Shown: piece by piece, positions 1-6,596 of the stretch
Layout of the letters: every line of letters starts with the position of its first letter
How positions within the stretch are numbered: position 1 is the stretch's first letter
Assembly: GCA_902618535.1 (NCBI GenBank)
Contig: CACNAV010000005.1
Span: forward strand, 1 to 64,000
Direction: 5' to 3'
Length of the DNA: 64,000 nucleotides
Source of the DNA: an uncultured Alphaproteobacteria bacterium
GTDB taxonomy: Bacteria; Pseudomonadota; Alphaproteobacteria; Methylaequorales; Methylaequoraceae
Position numbers and translations under genes: made by a program
The notes under the pieces: model-generated
What the model was told of the DNA's origin: nothing
Database searches by the model: none
The model's input: the letters and a program-made list of their open reading frames with translations, nothing else

Positions 1-2
1 CC

Positions 3-824
3 GTAAGATATAAAATATCAAATATATTTAAAATTTCTTTATTTATAATATCAATAATATTTTTATCTACAAATATTGTAAAATCACAAGAAGAAAATTC
101 ATCAGAAAATGATTTTAGCAAAGCAGAAAATGCTGAAGAAAAAAGAGTAAAATGGGGGACTGACGAATTTAAACTCGAACTCATTAAAGAAATGTCTTCG
201 GCTAATATTGCACTCTTTATTGACGAACATTTAAAAACTATCACTGAACCTTCTCGTATTTATTACAAGTTTTCAAAAGAATCTACCAGAGAAGACAGTT
301 TTACAGGAAACGTTGTTTTAAATATCGTCAAAGTCGAAGACGATAACACAAAACACATAACTTTTAGATATCTTAAAGGAAGAAACAAAGTAAGATTCCC
401 ACCACAAATTGGAGCTAAGGGTAACCCTGTTTTTATGCTTTTTTTTGAGAGAGATGCACGAGATATGCAAAGACTTACAGGCGGGAATGCACTGTTTTTT
501 AGAAGCAGAATTAGACACACCATAGCAGCTACAGAAATTAAAGATGTAGAATTAGAATTCCAAGGTGATAAATTTTCCGGAAAACAAATTTCTTTTCAAC
601 CTTTTCTCGAAACTAAATTGAAAAACAGAGTTTCAAGATACAAAACCAAAAAGTTTGTTTTAACAATGTCAGAAAATATACCTGGTTTTATATTTAAAAT
701 AGAAACCTACATTAAAGATTTAGATGATCCTAGTGATATGGTTAAAGAAATTTTACAGTATCAGGGAGTTAGAACAAACAAAGAACTTCGAGATGAATAT
801 AAAAAAAGAAAGGATGAAAGCTAA
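3..824 (+). CDS. exported protein of unknown function in xox island (5' end outside window)
   Basis: The first in-frame ATG is at 192, but the frame is open to the window edge. The upstream codons encode a hydrophobic stretch (IFKISLFIISIIFLSTNIV) followed by KSQ and an acidic linker, which looks like a signal peptide with the cleavage region near codon 30. The true start therefore lies at or before base 1 and this is a 5'-partial gene. The mature part is about 240 residues, rich in Lys and Arg, without Cys pairs or recognisable catalytic motifs. Its stop overlaps the next start (TAATG). Proximity to xoxF suggests a periplasmic role in alcohol oxidation, but that is inference from context only; I do not recognise the family. 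Confidence 0.8.
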   Translation, partial: VRYKISNIFKISLFIISIIFLSTNIVKSQEENSSENDFSKAENAEEKRVKWGTDEFKLELIKEMSSANIALFIDEHLKTITEPSRIYYKFSKESTREDSFTGNVVLNIVKVEDDNTKHITFRYLKGRNKVRFPPQIGAKGNPVFMLFFERDARDMQRLTGGNALFFRSRIRHTIAATEIKDVELEFQGDKFSGKQISFQPFLETKLKNRVSRYKTKKFVLTMSENIPGFIFKIETYIKDLDDPSDMVKEILQYQGVRTNKELRDEYKKRKDES

Positions 825-1159
825 TGTTAAAAAAAATAATTTTAATTTCGTTTATAATGACAACTTTCTCTATAACATTAAAAGCCAATGATTTCCCAAC
901 TTTGGCTAAATCAGAATTTGTTTTTGCCTGCATGAGTTCAAACCAATCTAACAGAGACTTTATGGCTAAGTGCTCGTGTGCTATTGATGAAATTGCTAAA
1001 AGAATTAGTTACGATGAATATGCACAAGCTGAGGCCATCGCAAGACTATGGGAAGGAGCAAGTCCGAGAGAAGAGGCGTTTAAAAGTGTAGGTCTTTCAA
1101 AAGAAAGAATGGATAAGTTGTTTAAGGCTCAAGCTGCTTCAGAGCTTGAATGTTTTTAG
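824..1159 (+). CDS. small exported protein of unknown function with conserved-looking cysteines
   Basis: A 111-residue protein with a clear N-terminal signal peptide (hydrophobic core ILISFIMTTFSITL, then KAND). The mature part has a CMSSNQ segment, a KCSCAID segment and a C-terminal ELECF, so four cysteines could form two disulfides in the periplasm. It is translationally coupled to the preceding exported protein (TAATG overlap) and ends tail-to-tail with the SoxYZ-like gene, overlapping it by four bases. The partnership with the upstream gene and the closeness to xoxF suggest an accessory periplasmic factor. No family is recognised and no function is assigned. Confidence 0.8.
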   Translation: MLKKIILISFIMTTFSITLKANDFPTLAKSEFVFACMSSNQSNRDFMAKCSCAIDEIAKRISYDEYAQAEAIARLWEGASPREEAFKSVGLSKERMDKLFKAQAASELECF

Positions 1160-1998
1160 AACTTTTTCGAAGCTACACTTGATAAAGGAAAATCACCAGC
1201 GTAATTTTTTCCTTCGCTATCCTCAACCGTAACTTTAAGTGGACTACCGGAATCATGAAAATGAAATGTGATAGCAGGATCTTCTGATAAAGAAATGTCT
1301 GGATAAGCTTCTAATATTAATTCATTGTCTTGTTCAATTTTTATGTAATTGACAAAATGAGCAGGTATTTCAGCTCTTGTTAATTGATTAAATTGTAAGC
1401 CTGAATAGTTAGGGTGACTTATTAAAAACTGAGCTTTACTTAGGGAATTACTATTACCGGTTTCGAAAAATTTCATTTTCATCTTACCTAATCTTGCCAT
1501 TACAGCATCTTTGTCTGCCAGACTTGGCGCAGAGCAACCTCCTGCAGCTTTAACGAAATTTGAATTCATATATTTTTCTCCATTATTCATTTCAACAACA
1601 GCTCTAACATATGTGTATTTATCAATTCTAACTCTAGTTGTTAGACTTGCATTTCCATTTTTAGGTGTAAAGTTGAATTTTGAAACTAGTGGTGAAGGGT
1701 TTTCATCAACTATTAAAGTTAATGACTTTACAAAATACTCCTCACTTTGAGGCGTACTAAAGTTAATTGAAATTGGAACTATTGCTGCATCTAAAGCTCT
1801 GTATGGTGTATCTAGAGAAAACATGTGACTTCCATCATTTATAATGTCCTCCCCAAAAACAGCTTCTTTTAAATAGGTATTCCAGGTTACAGGCTCAGGA
1901 GATTTGTCTTTGGCAACAGCGCTAAAGTTGACTAATGCGAACAACACAGCAAAAAACAAATTAAAATATGAATTTTTTAGTTTAAAAATTGTCGTCAT
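1156..1998 (-). CDS. quinoprotein dehydrogenase-associated SoxYZ-like carrier protein
   Basis: The protein resembles the fused SoxY-SoxZ-like carriers that accompany PQQ-dependent dehydrogenases. A SoxY-like N-terminal domain ends in a GGC swinging-arm motif (AAGGCS, Cys near residue 155), followed by a SoxZ-like immunoglobulin-type domain (SHPNYSGLQ and TFHFHDSG). In classical SoxY the GGC motif is C-terminal, so an internal position fits a fusion. I chose the ATG at 1998 because it begins a good signal peptide (MTTIFK with hydrophobic LFFAVLFALVNFSAVA); an in-frame ATG at 2055 would add 19 residues ahead of it. The gene is transcribed divergently from xoxF. The carried substrate is unknown. 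Confidence 0.85.
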   Translation of the reverse strand: MTTIFKLKNSYFNLFFAVLFALVNFSAVAKDKSPEPVTWNTYLKEAVFGEDIINDGSHMFSLDTPYRALDAAIVPISINFSTPQSEEYFVKSLTLIVDENPSPLVSKFNFTPKNGNASLTTRVRIDKYTYVRAVVEMNNGEKYMNSNFVKAAGGCSAPSLADKDAVMARLGKMKMKFFETGNSNSLSKAQFLISHPNYSGLQFNQLTRAEIPAHFVNYIKIEQDNELILEAYPDISLSEDPAITFHFHDSGSPLKVTVEDSEGKNYAGDFPLSSVASKKF

Positions 1999-2054
1999 AA
2001 TATGAAGGTAATTGTAAAACTTAAACAAATCAATGTCTAAAAAGTTTAGTATCA

Positions 2055-2068
2055 TAAGTTACTGATAT
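2055..2068 (+). repeat. 14-bp direct repeat, element A copy 1
   Basis: TAAGTTACTGATAT occurs here and again at 2173-2186, 118 bp downstream. It lies just upstream of the likely SoxYZ-like gene start. It may be a regulator site or the remnant of a tandem duplication of the promoter. Confidence 0.75.
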
Positions 2069-2110
2069 CATTGTTTTTTTTTTAAATCTGAACTTTTCCT
2101 TTCTGAAACG

Positions 2111-2128
2111 TTCATCTAGCATTCATTT
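2111..2128 (+). promoter_or_regulatory. TTCAT-N5-ATTCATTT element, copy 1 (candidate operator)
   Basis: The sequence is TTCAT, CTAGC, ATTCATTT. The two TTCAT half-sites are spaced 11 bp apart, about one helical turn, as in many direct-repeat activator sites. It precedes ATGACA (2131-2136), a weak -35. The matching copy is at 2229-2246. Confidence 0.55.
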
Positions 2129-2172
2129 ACATGACATTTATCCACAGTTTTTTTCACAATTATTTTAAAACT

Positions 2173-2186
2173 TAAGTTACTGATAT
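2173..2186 (+). repeat. 14-bp direct repeat, element A copy 2
   Basis: Exact second copy of TAAGTTACTGATAT, 218 bases upstream of the xoxF start codon and 42 bp upstream of element B copy 2. The A-to-B spacing is identical in both copies. Confidence 0.75.
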
Positions 2187-2228
2187 TAATAATGATTTTC
2201 ATTAAACGGTAAATTTTTAGATTTTTTG

Positions 2229-2246
2229 TTCATGTGCTATTCATTT
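2229..2246 (+). promoter_or_regulatory. TTCAT-N5-ATTCATTT element, copy 2, adjoining the xoxF -35
   Basis: The sequence is TTCAT, GTGCT, ATTCATTT, directly followed by TTGACT (2247-2252). Position immediately upstream of a -35 is typical for a class II-like activator site. The same element recurs at 9992-10009 upstream of pqqA. No regulator gene for it is recognised in the window. Confidence 0.6.
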
Positions 2247-2285
2247 TTGACTTGAATATGAGACATTCACAAATAATATGTATAC

Positions 2286-2358
2286 TGGGAGGAAATCAAA
2301 CACTTAAGAACTTCTTTGTTCTGGTATTGATTCCCATGTAACCGGGTAGTTTCTACCC
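2286..2358 (+). promoter_or_regulatory. structured xoxF 5' leader (inverted repeats)
   Basis: AATCAA (2294-2299) pairs with TTGATT (2327-2332), and TGGG (2286-2289) pairs with CCCA (2333-2336) around a bulge. A small AGAAC/GTTCT hairpin (2307-2311 with 2318-2322) nests inside. A separate perfect hairpin follows, GGGTAG-TTT-CTACCC (2344-2358), 17 bases before the ribosome binding site. There is no T-run, so these are not terminators. Roles as mRNA stabiliser or ligand- or protein-responsive leader are possible; none is proven. Confidence 0.5.
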
Positions 2359-2390
2359 ATTTATTAACCGTAATAAAGGAGAAATACTTT

Positions 2391-4223
2391 ATGAGTATTT
2401 TGAAAAAAAGCATCATTGCTTCAGCTGCGTTAGCTCTTCCTCTTGCAGTAAGTGCTAATTCTAAAATTGAAAGAATGATGAAAGATCCTAGCCAATGGGT
2501 ACAACAGTCTGGTGACTATGCTGGACATCGTTACTCTGCTTTGGATCAGATCAACAAAAGTAACGTTGGTAGCTTGAAAGTTGCATGGACTTTCTCTACT
2601 GGTGTTCTTAGAGGTCACGAAGGTGGTCCACTTGTTATTGGTGACACTATGTATGTACATACTGCCATTCCTAACATCGTGTACGCTTTAGATCTTAATG
2701 ATAACCAAAGAATCATGTGGAAATACAACCCTGTAAAAGGTGGTAAGTATCCAGGTGGTGAAACTATGGATAGAGTTATTTCAGTTATGTGCTGTGATAA
2801 CGTAAACCGTGGTGTTAACTATCACCCAAATGGTACTATCGTTCTACATGCTGCTGATACTTCAGTAATTGCTTTAGACGCTAAAACTGGTAAAGAGAAG
2901 TGGGTTACTACAAACCTACACGCTGGTACTGGTAAATACGGTGTTTCAGCTTCTACTGGTTCAGGTCAGCCTTTCATCATCAAAGACATGGTTGGTGTAG
3001 GTTGTTCTGGTGCTGAGTTCGGTGTTAGATGTAACTGGACACAGTATGATATCAACAGTGGTAAAAGACTTTGGAGAGCATACAGCATGGGTCCAGATAA
3101 GGACATGCTTGTTGATCCAAACAAAACTACTTCTATGCTAAAACCAATTGGTAAAGATTCTTCATTGAAAACTTGGCCAGGCGATGCATGGAAAATTGGT
3201 GGTGGTTCAATCTGGGGTTTCTACGGATATGACTCTAGCTTGAATACTTTGTATTACGGTACAGGTAACCCATCTACATGGAACCCAGTTGTTCGTCCAG
3301 GTGACAACAAATGGTCTATGACAATTAACGCTCGTAACCCAGACAACGGTATGGCTAAATGGTTATACCAAATGACTCCATATGATGAGTGGGATTACGA
3401 CGGTGTTAACGAGATGATTCTTGTTGACATGAAAGTAAAAGGTAAAAATCGTCAAGCACTTGTACACTTTGACAGAAACGGTTTTGCTTACACAATGGAT
3501 AGAGCTTCTGGTGAGCTATTAGTAGCTGAGAAGTACGATCCTGCTGTGAACTGGGCAACTCACGTTGACATGAAAACAGGTCGTCCACAAGTTGTTGACA
3601 GATACTCAACTGCACACCAAGGTGAAGATGTTAACACTACTAACATCTGCCCAGCAGCTTTAGGTTCAAAAGACCAACAGCCTGCTGCATACGATAGACT
3701 ATCTGGTTTATTCATGGTTCCAACAAACCACGTTTGTATGGACTATGAGCCATTCAAGGTAGACTACGTTGCTGGTAACGCTTACGTTGGTGCTACATTA
3801 TCTATGTACCCAGCTCCAGGCGGTACTCACTTAGGTAACTTCATTGCATGGGATGCTGACAAAGGTAAGATCGTATGGTCTAACCCAGAGCCATTCTCAG
3901 TATGGAGTGGTGCGTTGGCTACAGCTGGCGGAATTACTTTCTATGGAACATTAGAAGGTTATGCTAAAGCTGTTGAAAGTAAAACTGGTAAAGAACTATT
4001 CAAGTTCAAAACACCTTCTGGTATTATCGGTAACTTCATGGCTTACTCTCATAAAGGTAAGCAATATGTTGGTATCTTATCAGGTGTTGGTGGATGGGCT
4101 GGAATTGGTCTAGCTGCTGGTCTTACTGATCCAACTGCAGGTTTAGGTGCTGTTGGTGCATACTCTGCACTAAGTAACCACACTGCCCTAGGTGGTGTAT
4201 TAACTGTCTTTGCTTTACCGTAG
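2391..4223 (+). CDS. xoxF: lanthanide-type PQQ-dependent methanol dehydrogenase XoxF
   Basis: This periplasmic quinoprotein oxidises methanol (and often other small alcohols) to the aldehyde, passing electrons to a cytochrome c. The 610-residue length fits the family, with a signal peptide cleaved after about Ala22 (AVSA-NS). An eight-bladed propeller is expected. The vicinal disulfide pair Cys134-Cys135 (VMCCDN) that contacts PQQ is present. The motif WDYDGVNE gives catalytic Asp335 plus Asp337; the second Asp is the lanthanide-binding residue that separates XoxF from calcium-dependent MxaF, which has Ala there. The strong AAAGGAG site, frequent GGT/GCT/AAC codons and clearly higher G+C than neighbours suggest very high expression. 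xoxG and xoxJ follow; no mxaI-like small subunit is present. Confidence 0.97.
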   Translation: MSILKKSIIASAALALPLAVSANSKIERMMKDPSQWVQQSGDYAGHRYSALDQINKSNVGSLKVAWTFSTGVLRGHEGGPLVIGDTMYVHTAIPNIVYALDLNDNQRIMWKYNPVKGGKYPGGETMDRVISVMCCDNVNRGVNYHPNGTIVLHAADTSVIALDAKTGKEKWVTTNLHAGTGKYGVSASTGSGQPFIIKDMVGVGCSGAEFGVRCNWTQYDINSGKRLWRAYSMGPDKDMLVDPNKTTSMLKPIGKDSSLKTWPGDAWKIGGGSIWGFYGYDSSLNTLYYGTGNPSTWNPVVRPGDNKWSMTINARNPDNGMAKWLYQMTPYDEWDYDGVNEMILVDMKVKGKNRQALVHFDRNGFAYTMDRASGELLVAEKYDPAVNWATHVDMKTGRPQVVDRYSTAHQGEDVNTTNICPAALGSKDQQPAAYDRLSGLFMVPTNHVCMDYEPFKVDYVAGNAYVGATLSMYPAPGGTHLGNFIAWDADKGKIVWSNPEPFSVWSGALATAGGITFYGTLEGYAKAVESKTGKELFKFKTPSGIIGNFMAYSHKGKQYVGILSGVGGWAGIGLAAGLTDPTAGLGAVGAYSALSNHTALGGVLTVFALP

Positions 4224-4249
4224 TAGCAGGATAGAAACTTGTTTAAAAG

Positions 4250-4281
4250 AGCCCGGACTATATTGTCCGGGCTTTTTTTTT
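4250..4281 (+). terminator. intrinsic terminator after xoxF
   Basis: A perfect 9-bp stem AGCCCGGAC/GTCCGGGCT with a 6-base loop is followed by a run of nine T. It separates the abundant xoxF mRNA from xoxG, which begins about 90 bases later and may be read by partial readthrough or its own promoter. Confidence 0.93.
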
Positions 4282-4373
4282 GTTAAAAAAAAATCAATAA
4301 AGTGTTGCGTTTTACCAGTAATTTACAATATAAATAATATAAATAGATTTAATCAATAAATAGGGATGAAATT

Positions 4374-4988
4374 ATGAACTCAAACTTTAATATACTTGCA
4401 ATAGCTGTGTTTCTAATGGTTGGTTTTGGCGCTAAAGCCATACCTACACCCGAAGCTGTGGAACCGGCTTTTGACAAAGATGATAATCCAACATATGTAA
4501 TTAAGTACGGTAAAGGTGACAGATTAAAAGCTGACGGAACCCCCCTTAATTTAATTCAAATTAAATGTAAAGATAAAGCTGTTGATATGGTTTCTGAAGA
4601 AGATCTTGAACAATGCAGAGCTGACGACAGTCTTGTTGAAATGCAATATGGATGGATGGATTTTGCTACTTATAAAGGCTGGAGAGCCTATCACGCTGAG
4701 TGTCATGTTTGTCATGGACCTGATGCAATGGGCAGTACCTATGCCCCCTCCTTGATGGTATCATTGCAGGAAGGCTTATCTTATGATGACTTTTTTAATG
4801 TTATCATGAACGGTAGAGGTGAAGCTGAAGGAGCACAAAAAGGAAATGTTATGCCTGCTTTCGGTGCTAATACTAATGTTGCCCCTCACGTTGAAGACAT
4901 GTATAGATATGTCAAAGCTAGAGCTGAAGGTAAGATTAGAAGAGGTGTAAGGTTACCTAAACTACCAAAATTTAAAGAAGCTGAATAA
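4374..4988 (+). CDS. xoxG: XoxG-like c-type cytochrome, methanol-metabolism related
   Basis: The likely electron acceptor of XoxF. It is a 204-residue exported protein with a signal peptide ending near GAKA (residue 22). One haem attachment motif CHVCH-type is seen (Cys110, Cys113, His114), and Met160 in GNVMPAFG is the probable sixth ligand. Two additional cysteines (Cys65 in IQIKCKD and Cys81 in LEQCRAD) match the four-cysteine cytochromes of methanol oxidation clusters. Its place between xoxF and xoxJ supports the role. The start ATG at 4374 sits after a purine-rich AGGGATGAAATT, with a GGGATG just upstream as a weak ribosome site. Confidence 0.92.
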   Translation: MNSNFNILAIAVFLMVGFGAKAIPTPEAVEPAFDKDDNPTYVIKYGKGDRLKADGTPLNLIQIKCKDKAVDMVSEEDLEQCRADDSLVEMQYGWMDFATYKGWRAYHAECHVCHGPDAMGSTYAPSLMVSLQEGLSYDDFFNVIMNGRGEAEGAQKGNVMPAFGANTNVAPHVEDMYRYVKARAEGKIRRGVRLPKLPKFKEAE

Positions 4989-4997
4989 AACTCACTT

Positions 4998-5870
4998 ATG
5001 TATATTCTATTATTGATTCTTGCATTGGCTTTTAATGTTCAAGCCAATGCCAGAGAATCTGCAATCGAGGCTGTTGATACTCAAAACCTCAGGGTTTGCG
5101 CAGACCCGTCAAACCTTCCCTTTTCTAACGAGAATGGAGAAGGTTTTGAAAATGACATTGCCGAGCTACTCGGAAAAAAGCTTAACATACCCGTAGTTTA
5201 CGAATTTTTCCCTCAAGTTATCGGATATGTAAGAAATACTTTAGATAAAAAAAAATGTGATATAATTATCGGAATTACTGCCAGTAATGAATTAGTATTA
5301 AACACGGTGCCCTACATGAGGTGGTCGTATGGTATGGTATTTCTTAAAGATAGTGGCATTGAAGTTGATAGACCAAACCATCCACAGCTTGCAGATTTAA
5401 GCATAGGTGTGCAAGCAGGTACCCCGCCTACTTTTGTATTACAAAGGTATAACCTTATGGGTAAAGTTAGACCCTACCAACTTACATTTGACCCTAGAAA
5501 AGCTGTTATAGGAGAATCTATGGTTGAGGATTTAATAGATGGTCTTGTAGATATTGTTTTTATGTCAGGGCCAATTGCGGTTTACTATTTAGAAAAAAAA
5601 GGTTATGACAGCTCTAAATATACATTTATCCCACTAGAGACTACTGATCAAGGTTGGGGAAGAATGGATTATTACACCACTATGGGCGTCAGGGCAGGTG
5701 AAACAGATTGGAAGAAAAAGCTCAATAGATTTATTAAAGAAAATCAAAAAGATATTGATAAAATCCTCTTGAAACATAAAATTCCAACTCTCAGTTTGTA
5801 TCCTGGTAAGAGAAAAAAGAAAGATAGTACTACAGATGCTTTGATTAAAGGTAGAGCCCCTGTACAATGA
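4998..5870 (+). CDS. xoxJ: XoxJ/MoxJ-like periplasmic binding protein of the methanol dehydrogenase system
   Basis: A 290-residue solute-binding-protein fold (amino-acid type, family 3-like), with a short signal peptide (MYILLLILALAFNVQANA). Features typical of the quinoprotein-associated group are LRVCADPSNLPFSN near the mature N-terminus, a GFENDIAELL segment and DIIIGITAS. XoxJ proteins lie next to xoxF and xoxG and are thought to help maturation or activation of the dehydrogenase instead of feeding a transporter. The gene begins 9 bases after the xoxG stop, so the two are probably co-transcribed. A lysine-rich tail (GKRKKKDS) is notable. Confidence 0.9.
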   Translation: MYILLLILALAFNVQANARESAIEAVDTQNLRVCADPSNLPFSNENGEGFENDIAELLGKKLNIPVVYEFFPQVIGYVRNTLDKKKCDIIIGITASNELVLNTVPYMRWSYGMVFLKDSGIEVDRPNHPQLADLSIGVQAGTPPTFVLQRYNLMGKVRPYQLTFDPRKAVIGESMVEDLIDGLVDIVFMSGPIAVYYLEKKGYDSSKYTFIPLETTDQGWGRMDYYTTMGVRAGETDWKKKLNRFIKENQKDIDKILLKHKIPTLSLYPGKRKKKDSTTDALIKGRAPVQ

Positions 5871-6009
5871 TTTTATTTAAAATCAAAATTCCATTAAATT
5901 AATAAACTGAATTTATAGAACCAAAGTTATTTGACCCACTTAGTGGGTCACTTAATTCAGTGATAGAATGTTAGATTTATTTAAGGAAAAGAATAATTAA
6001 CGGTAAAGA

Positions 6010-6044
6010 AAAAATTGTCTGGTCTAATTTTTATATTAGACCAG
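6010..6044 (-). terminator. terminator of the pseudoazurin gene
   Basis: Read on the minus strand, a perfect 10-bp stem CTGGTCTAAT/ATTAGACCAG with a 6-base loop (6019-6044) is followed by ACAATTTTTTC. It lies 14 bases past the pseudoazurin stop. It may also block readthrough from xoxJ on the other strand, though no T-run follows on that side. Confidence 0.8.
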
Positions 6045-6057
6045 AGCGTTTAATAAT

Positions 6058-6489
6058 TTAGAGACTTCCTAATAGTTTATCTCTTTTCTTCTTAGATTTA
6101 CCGCCTGATACTTTAGCAGACTTTATAGCATCCATATTAGACGTGTCACCGCCTACAACGATTAAACCAATCATACCCATTGCTGCATGAGGGGAACATT
6201 GATACAGATAAATTCCAGGGACAGTAAAAGTCATAGTTACTGGTTTGTTCATTTTAGTTTTTTTTGGAAGCTCATAGCCACTTGGACCAGCAAGCATCTC
6301 AACATTGTGACCTTTATCGGTAGGAACCCATTCAATGGTTTGGCCAGCGTCGATCTTAGCAACTTCTTGGCTATAGACCATTCTTTTTTTTGTCTCTGGG
6401 TTTTTGTTTAACATTTCAATGGTTAGGTCTGCAGCAAATGTACTTGATGAAAATACAGCAAAAACAAATGCTAAGAAAAGCTTTTTCAT
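6058..6489 (-). CDS. pseudoazurin-like blue copper protein
   Basis: A periplasmic cupredoxin that shuttles single electrons. The 143-residue precursor has a signal peptide cleaved after about Ala19 or Ala20 (STFAA-DLT). The type 1 copper ligands are His61 (KGHNVE), Cys98 (YQCSPH), His101 and Met106 (MGM), with the Cys-x2-His-x4-Met spacing of pseudoazurin. The tail is lysine-rich. Its position between xoxGJ and the pqq operon suggests it takes electrons from XoxF or XoxG and hands them to a terminal oxidase, but this is inferred. It is a single-gene unit with its own promoter and terminator. Confidence 0.92.
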   Translation of the reverse strand: MKKLFLAFVFAVFSSSTFAADLTIEMLNKNPETKKRMVYSQEVAKIDAGQTIEWVPTDKGHNVEMLAGPSGYELPKKTKMNKPVTMTFTVPGIYLYQCSPHAAMGMIGLIVVGGDTSNMDAIKSAKVSGGKSKKKRDKLLGSL

Positions 6490-6524
6490 ATTATATCCTT
6501 CTATTAATTATTTCTATTAACAAT

Positions 6525-6553
6525 TATTTAATAATTTAATCTCAATTTGTCAA
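6525..6553 (-). promoter_or_regulatory. candidate sigma70-type promoter of the pseudoazurin gene
   Basis: On the minus strand TTGACA (6553-6548) is followed after 17 bases by TAAATA (6530-6525). An inverted repeat ATGAAA-N5-TTTCAT (6559-6575) lies just upstream of the -35 and could be an operator. Two AATGAAAA (plus strand) copies at 6558-6565 and 6584-6591 resemble the TTCATT half-site seen at xoxF. Confidence 0.55.
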
Positions 6554-6596
6554 TCACAATGAAAATGGCTTTCATCACGCACGAATGAAAAAATTC

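Larger units (their letters stand above)
2056..2390. promoter_or_regulatory. 335-base divergent control region between SoxYZ-like gene and xoxF
   Basis: This is the longest non-coding stretch in the window. It holds two copies of TAAGTTACTGATAT and two copies of TTCAT-N5-ATTCATTT, each pair offset by exactly 118 bp. The second TTCAT element abuts a -35-like TTGACT (2247-2252). Possible -10 sequences are an AT-rich stretch near 2270-2276 or TATACT at 2281-2286; neither pairs perfectly with the -35. The first copy is followed at a similar distance by ATGACA (2131-2136). Downstream lie two inverted repeats and a strong ribosome binding site (AAAGGAG, 2375-2381) nine bases before the xoxF ATG. 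A regulated, high-output promoter is inferred. Confidence 0.7.

Noticed and set aside
2138-2146. Perfect DnaA box TTATCCACA upstream of xoxF, considered as part of a replication origin
   Set aside because: Only one box is present, with no cluster, no AT-rich unwinding repeats and no dnaA or dnaN nearby. One such 9-mer is expected by chance at this base composition.
5932-5950. Inverted repeat TGACCCACT-T-AGTGGGTCA after xoxJ, considered as its terminator
   Set aside because: No T-run follows on either strand, so it does not meet the usual intrinsic terminator pattern; it may be an operator or a structured RNA end.
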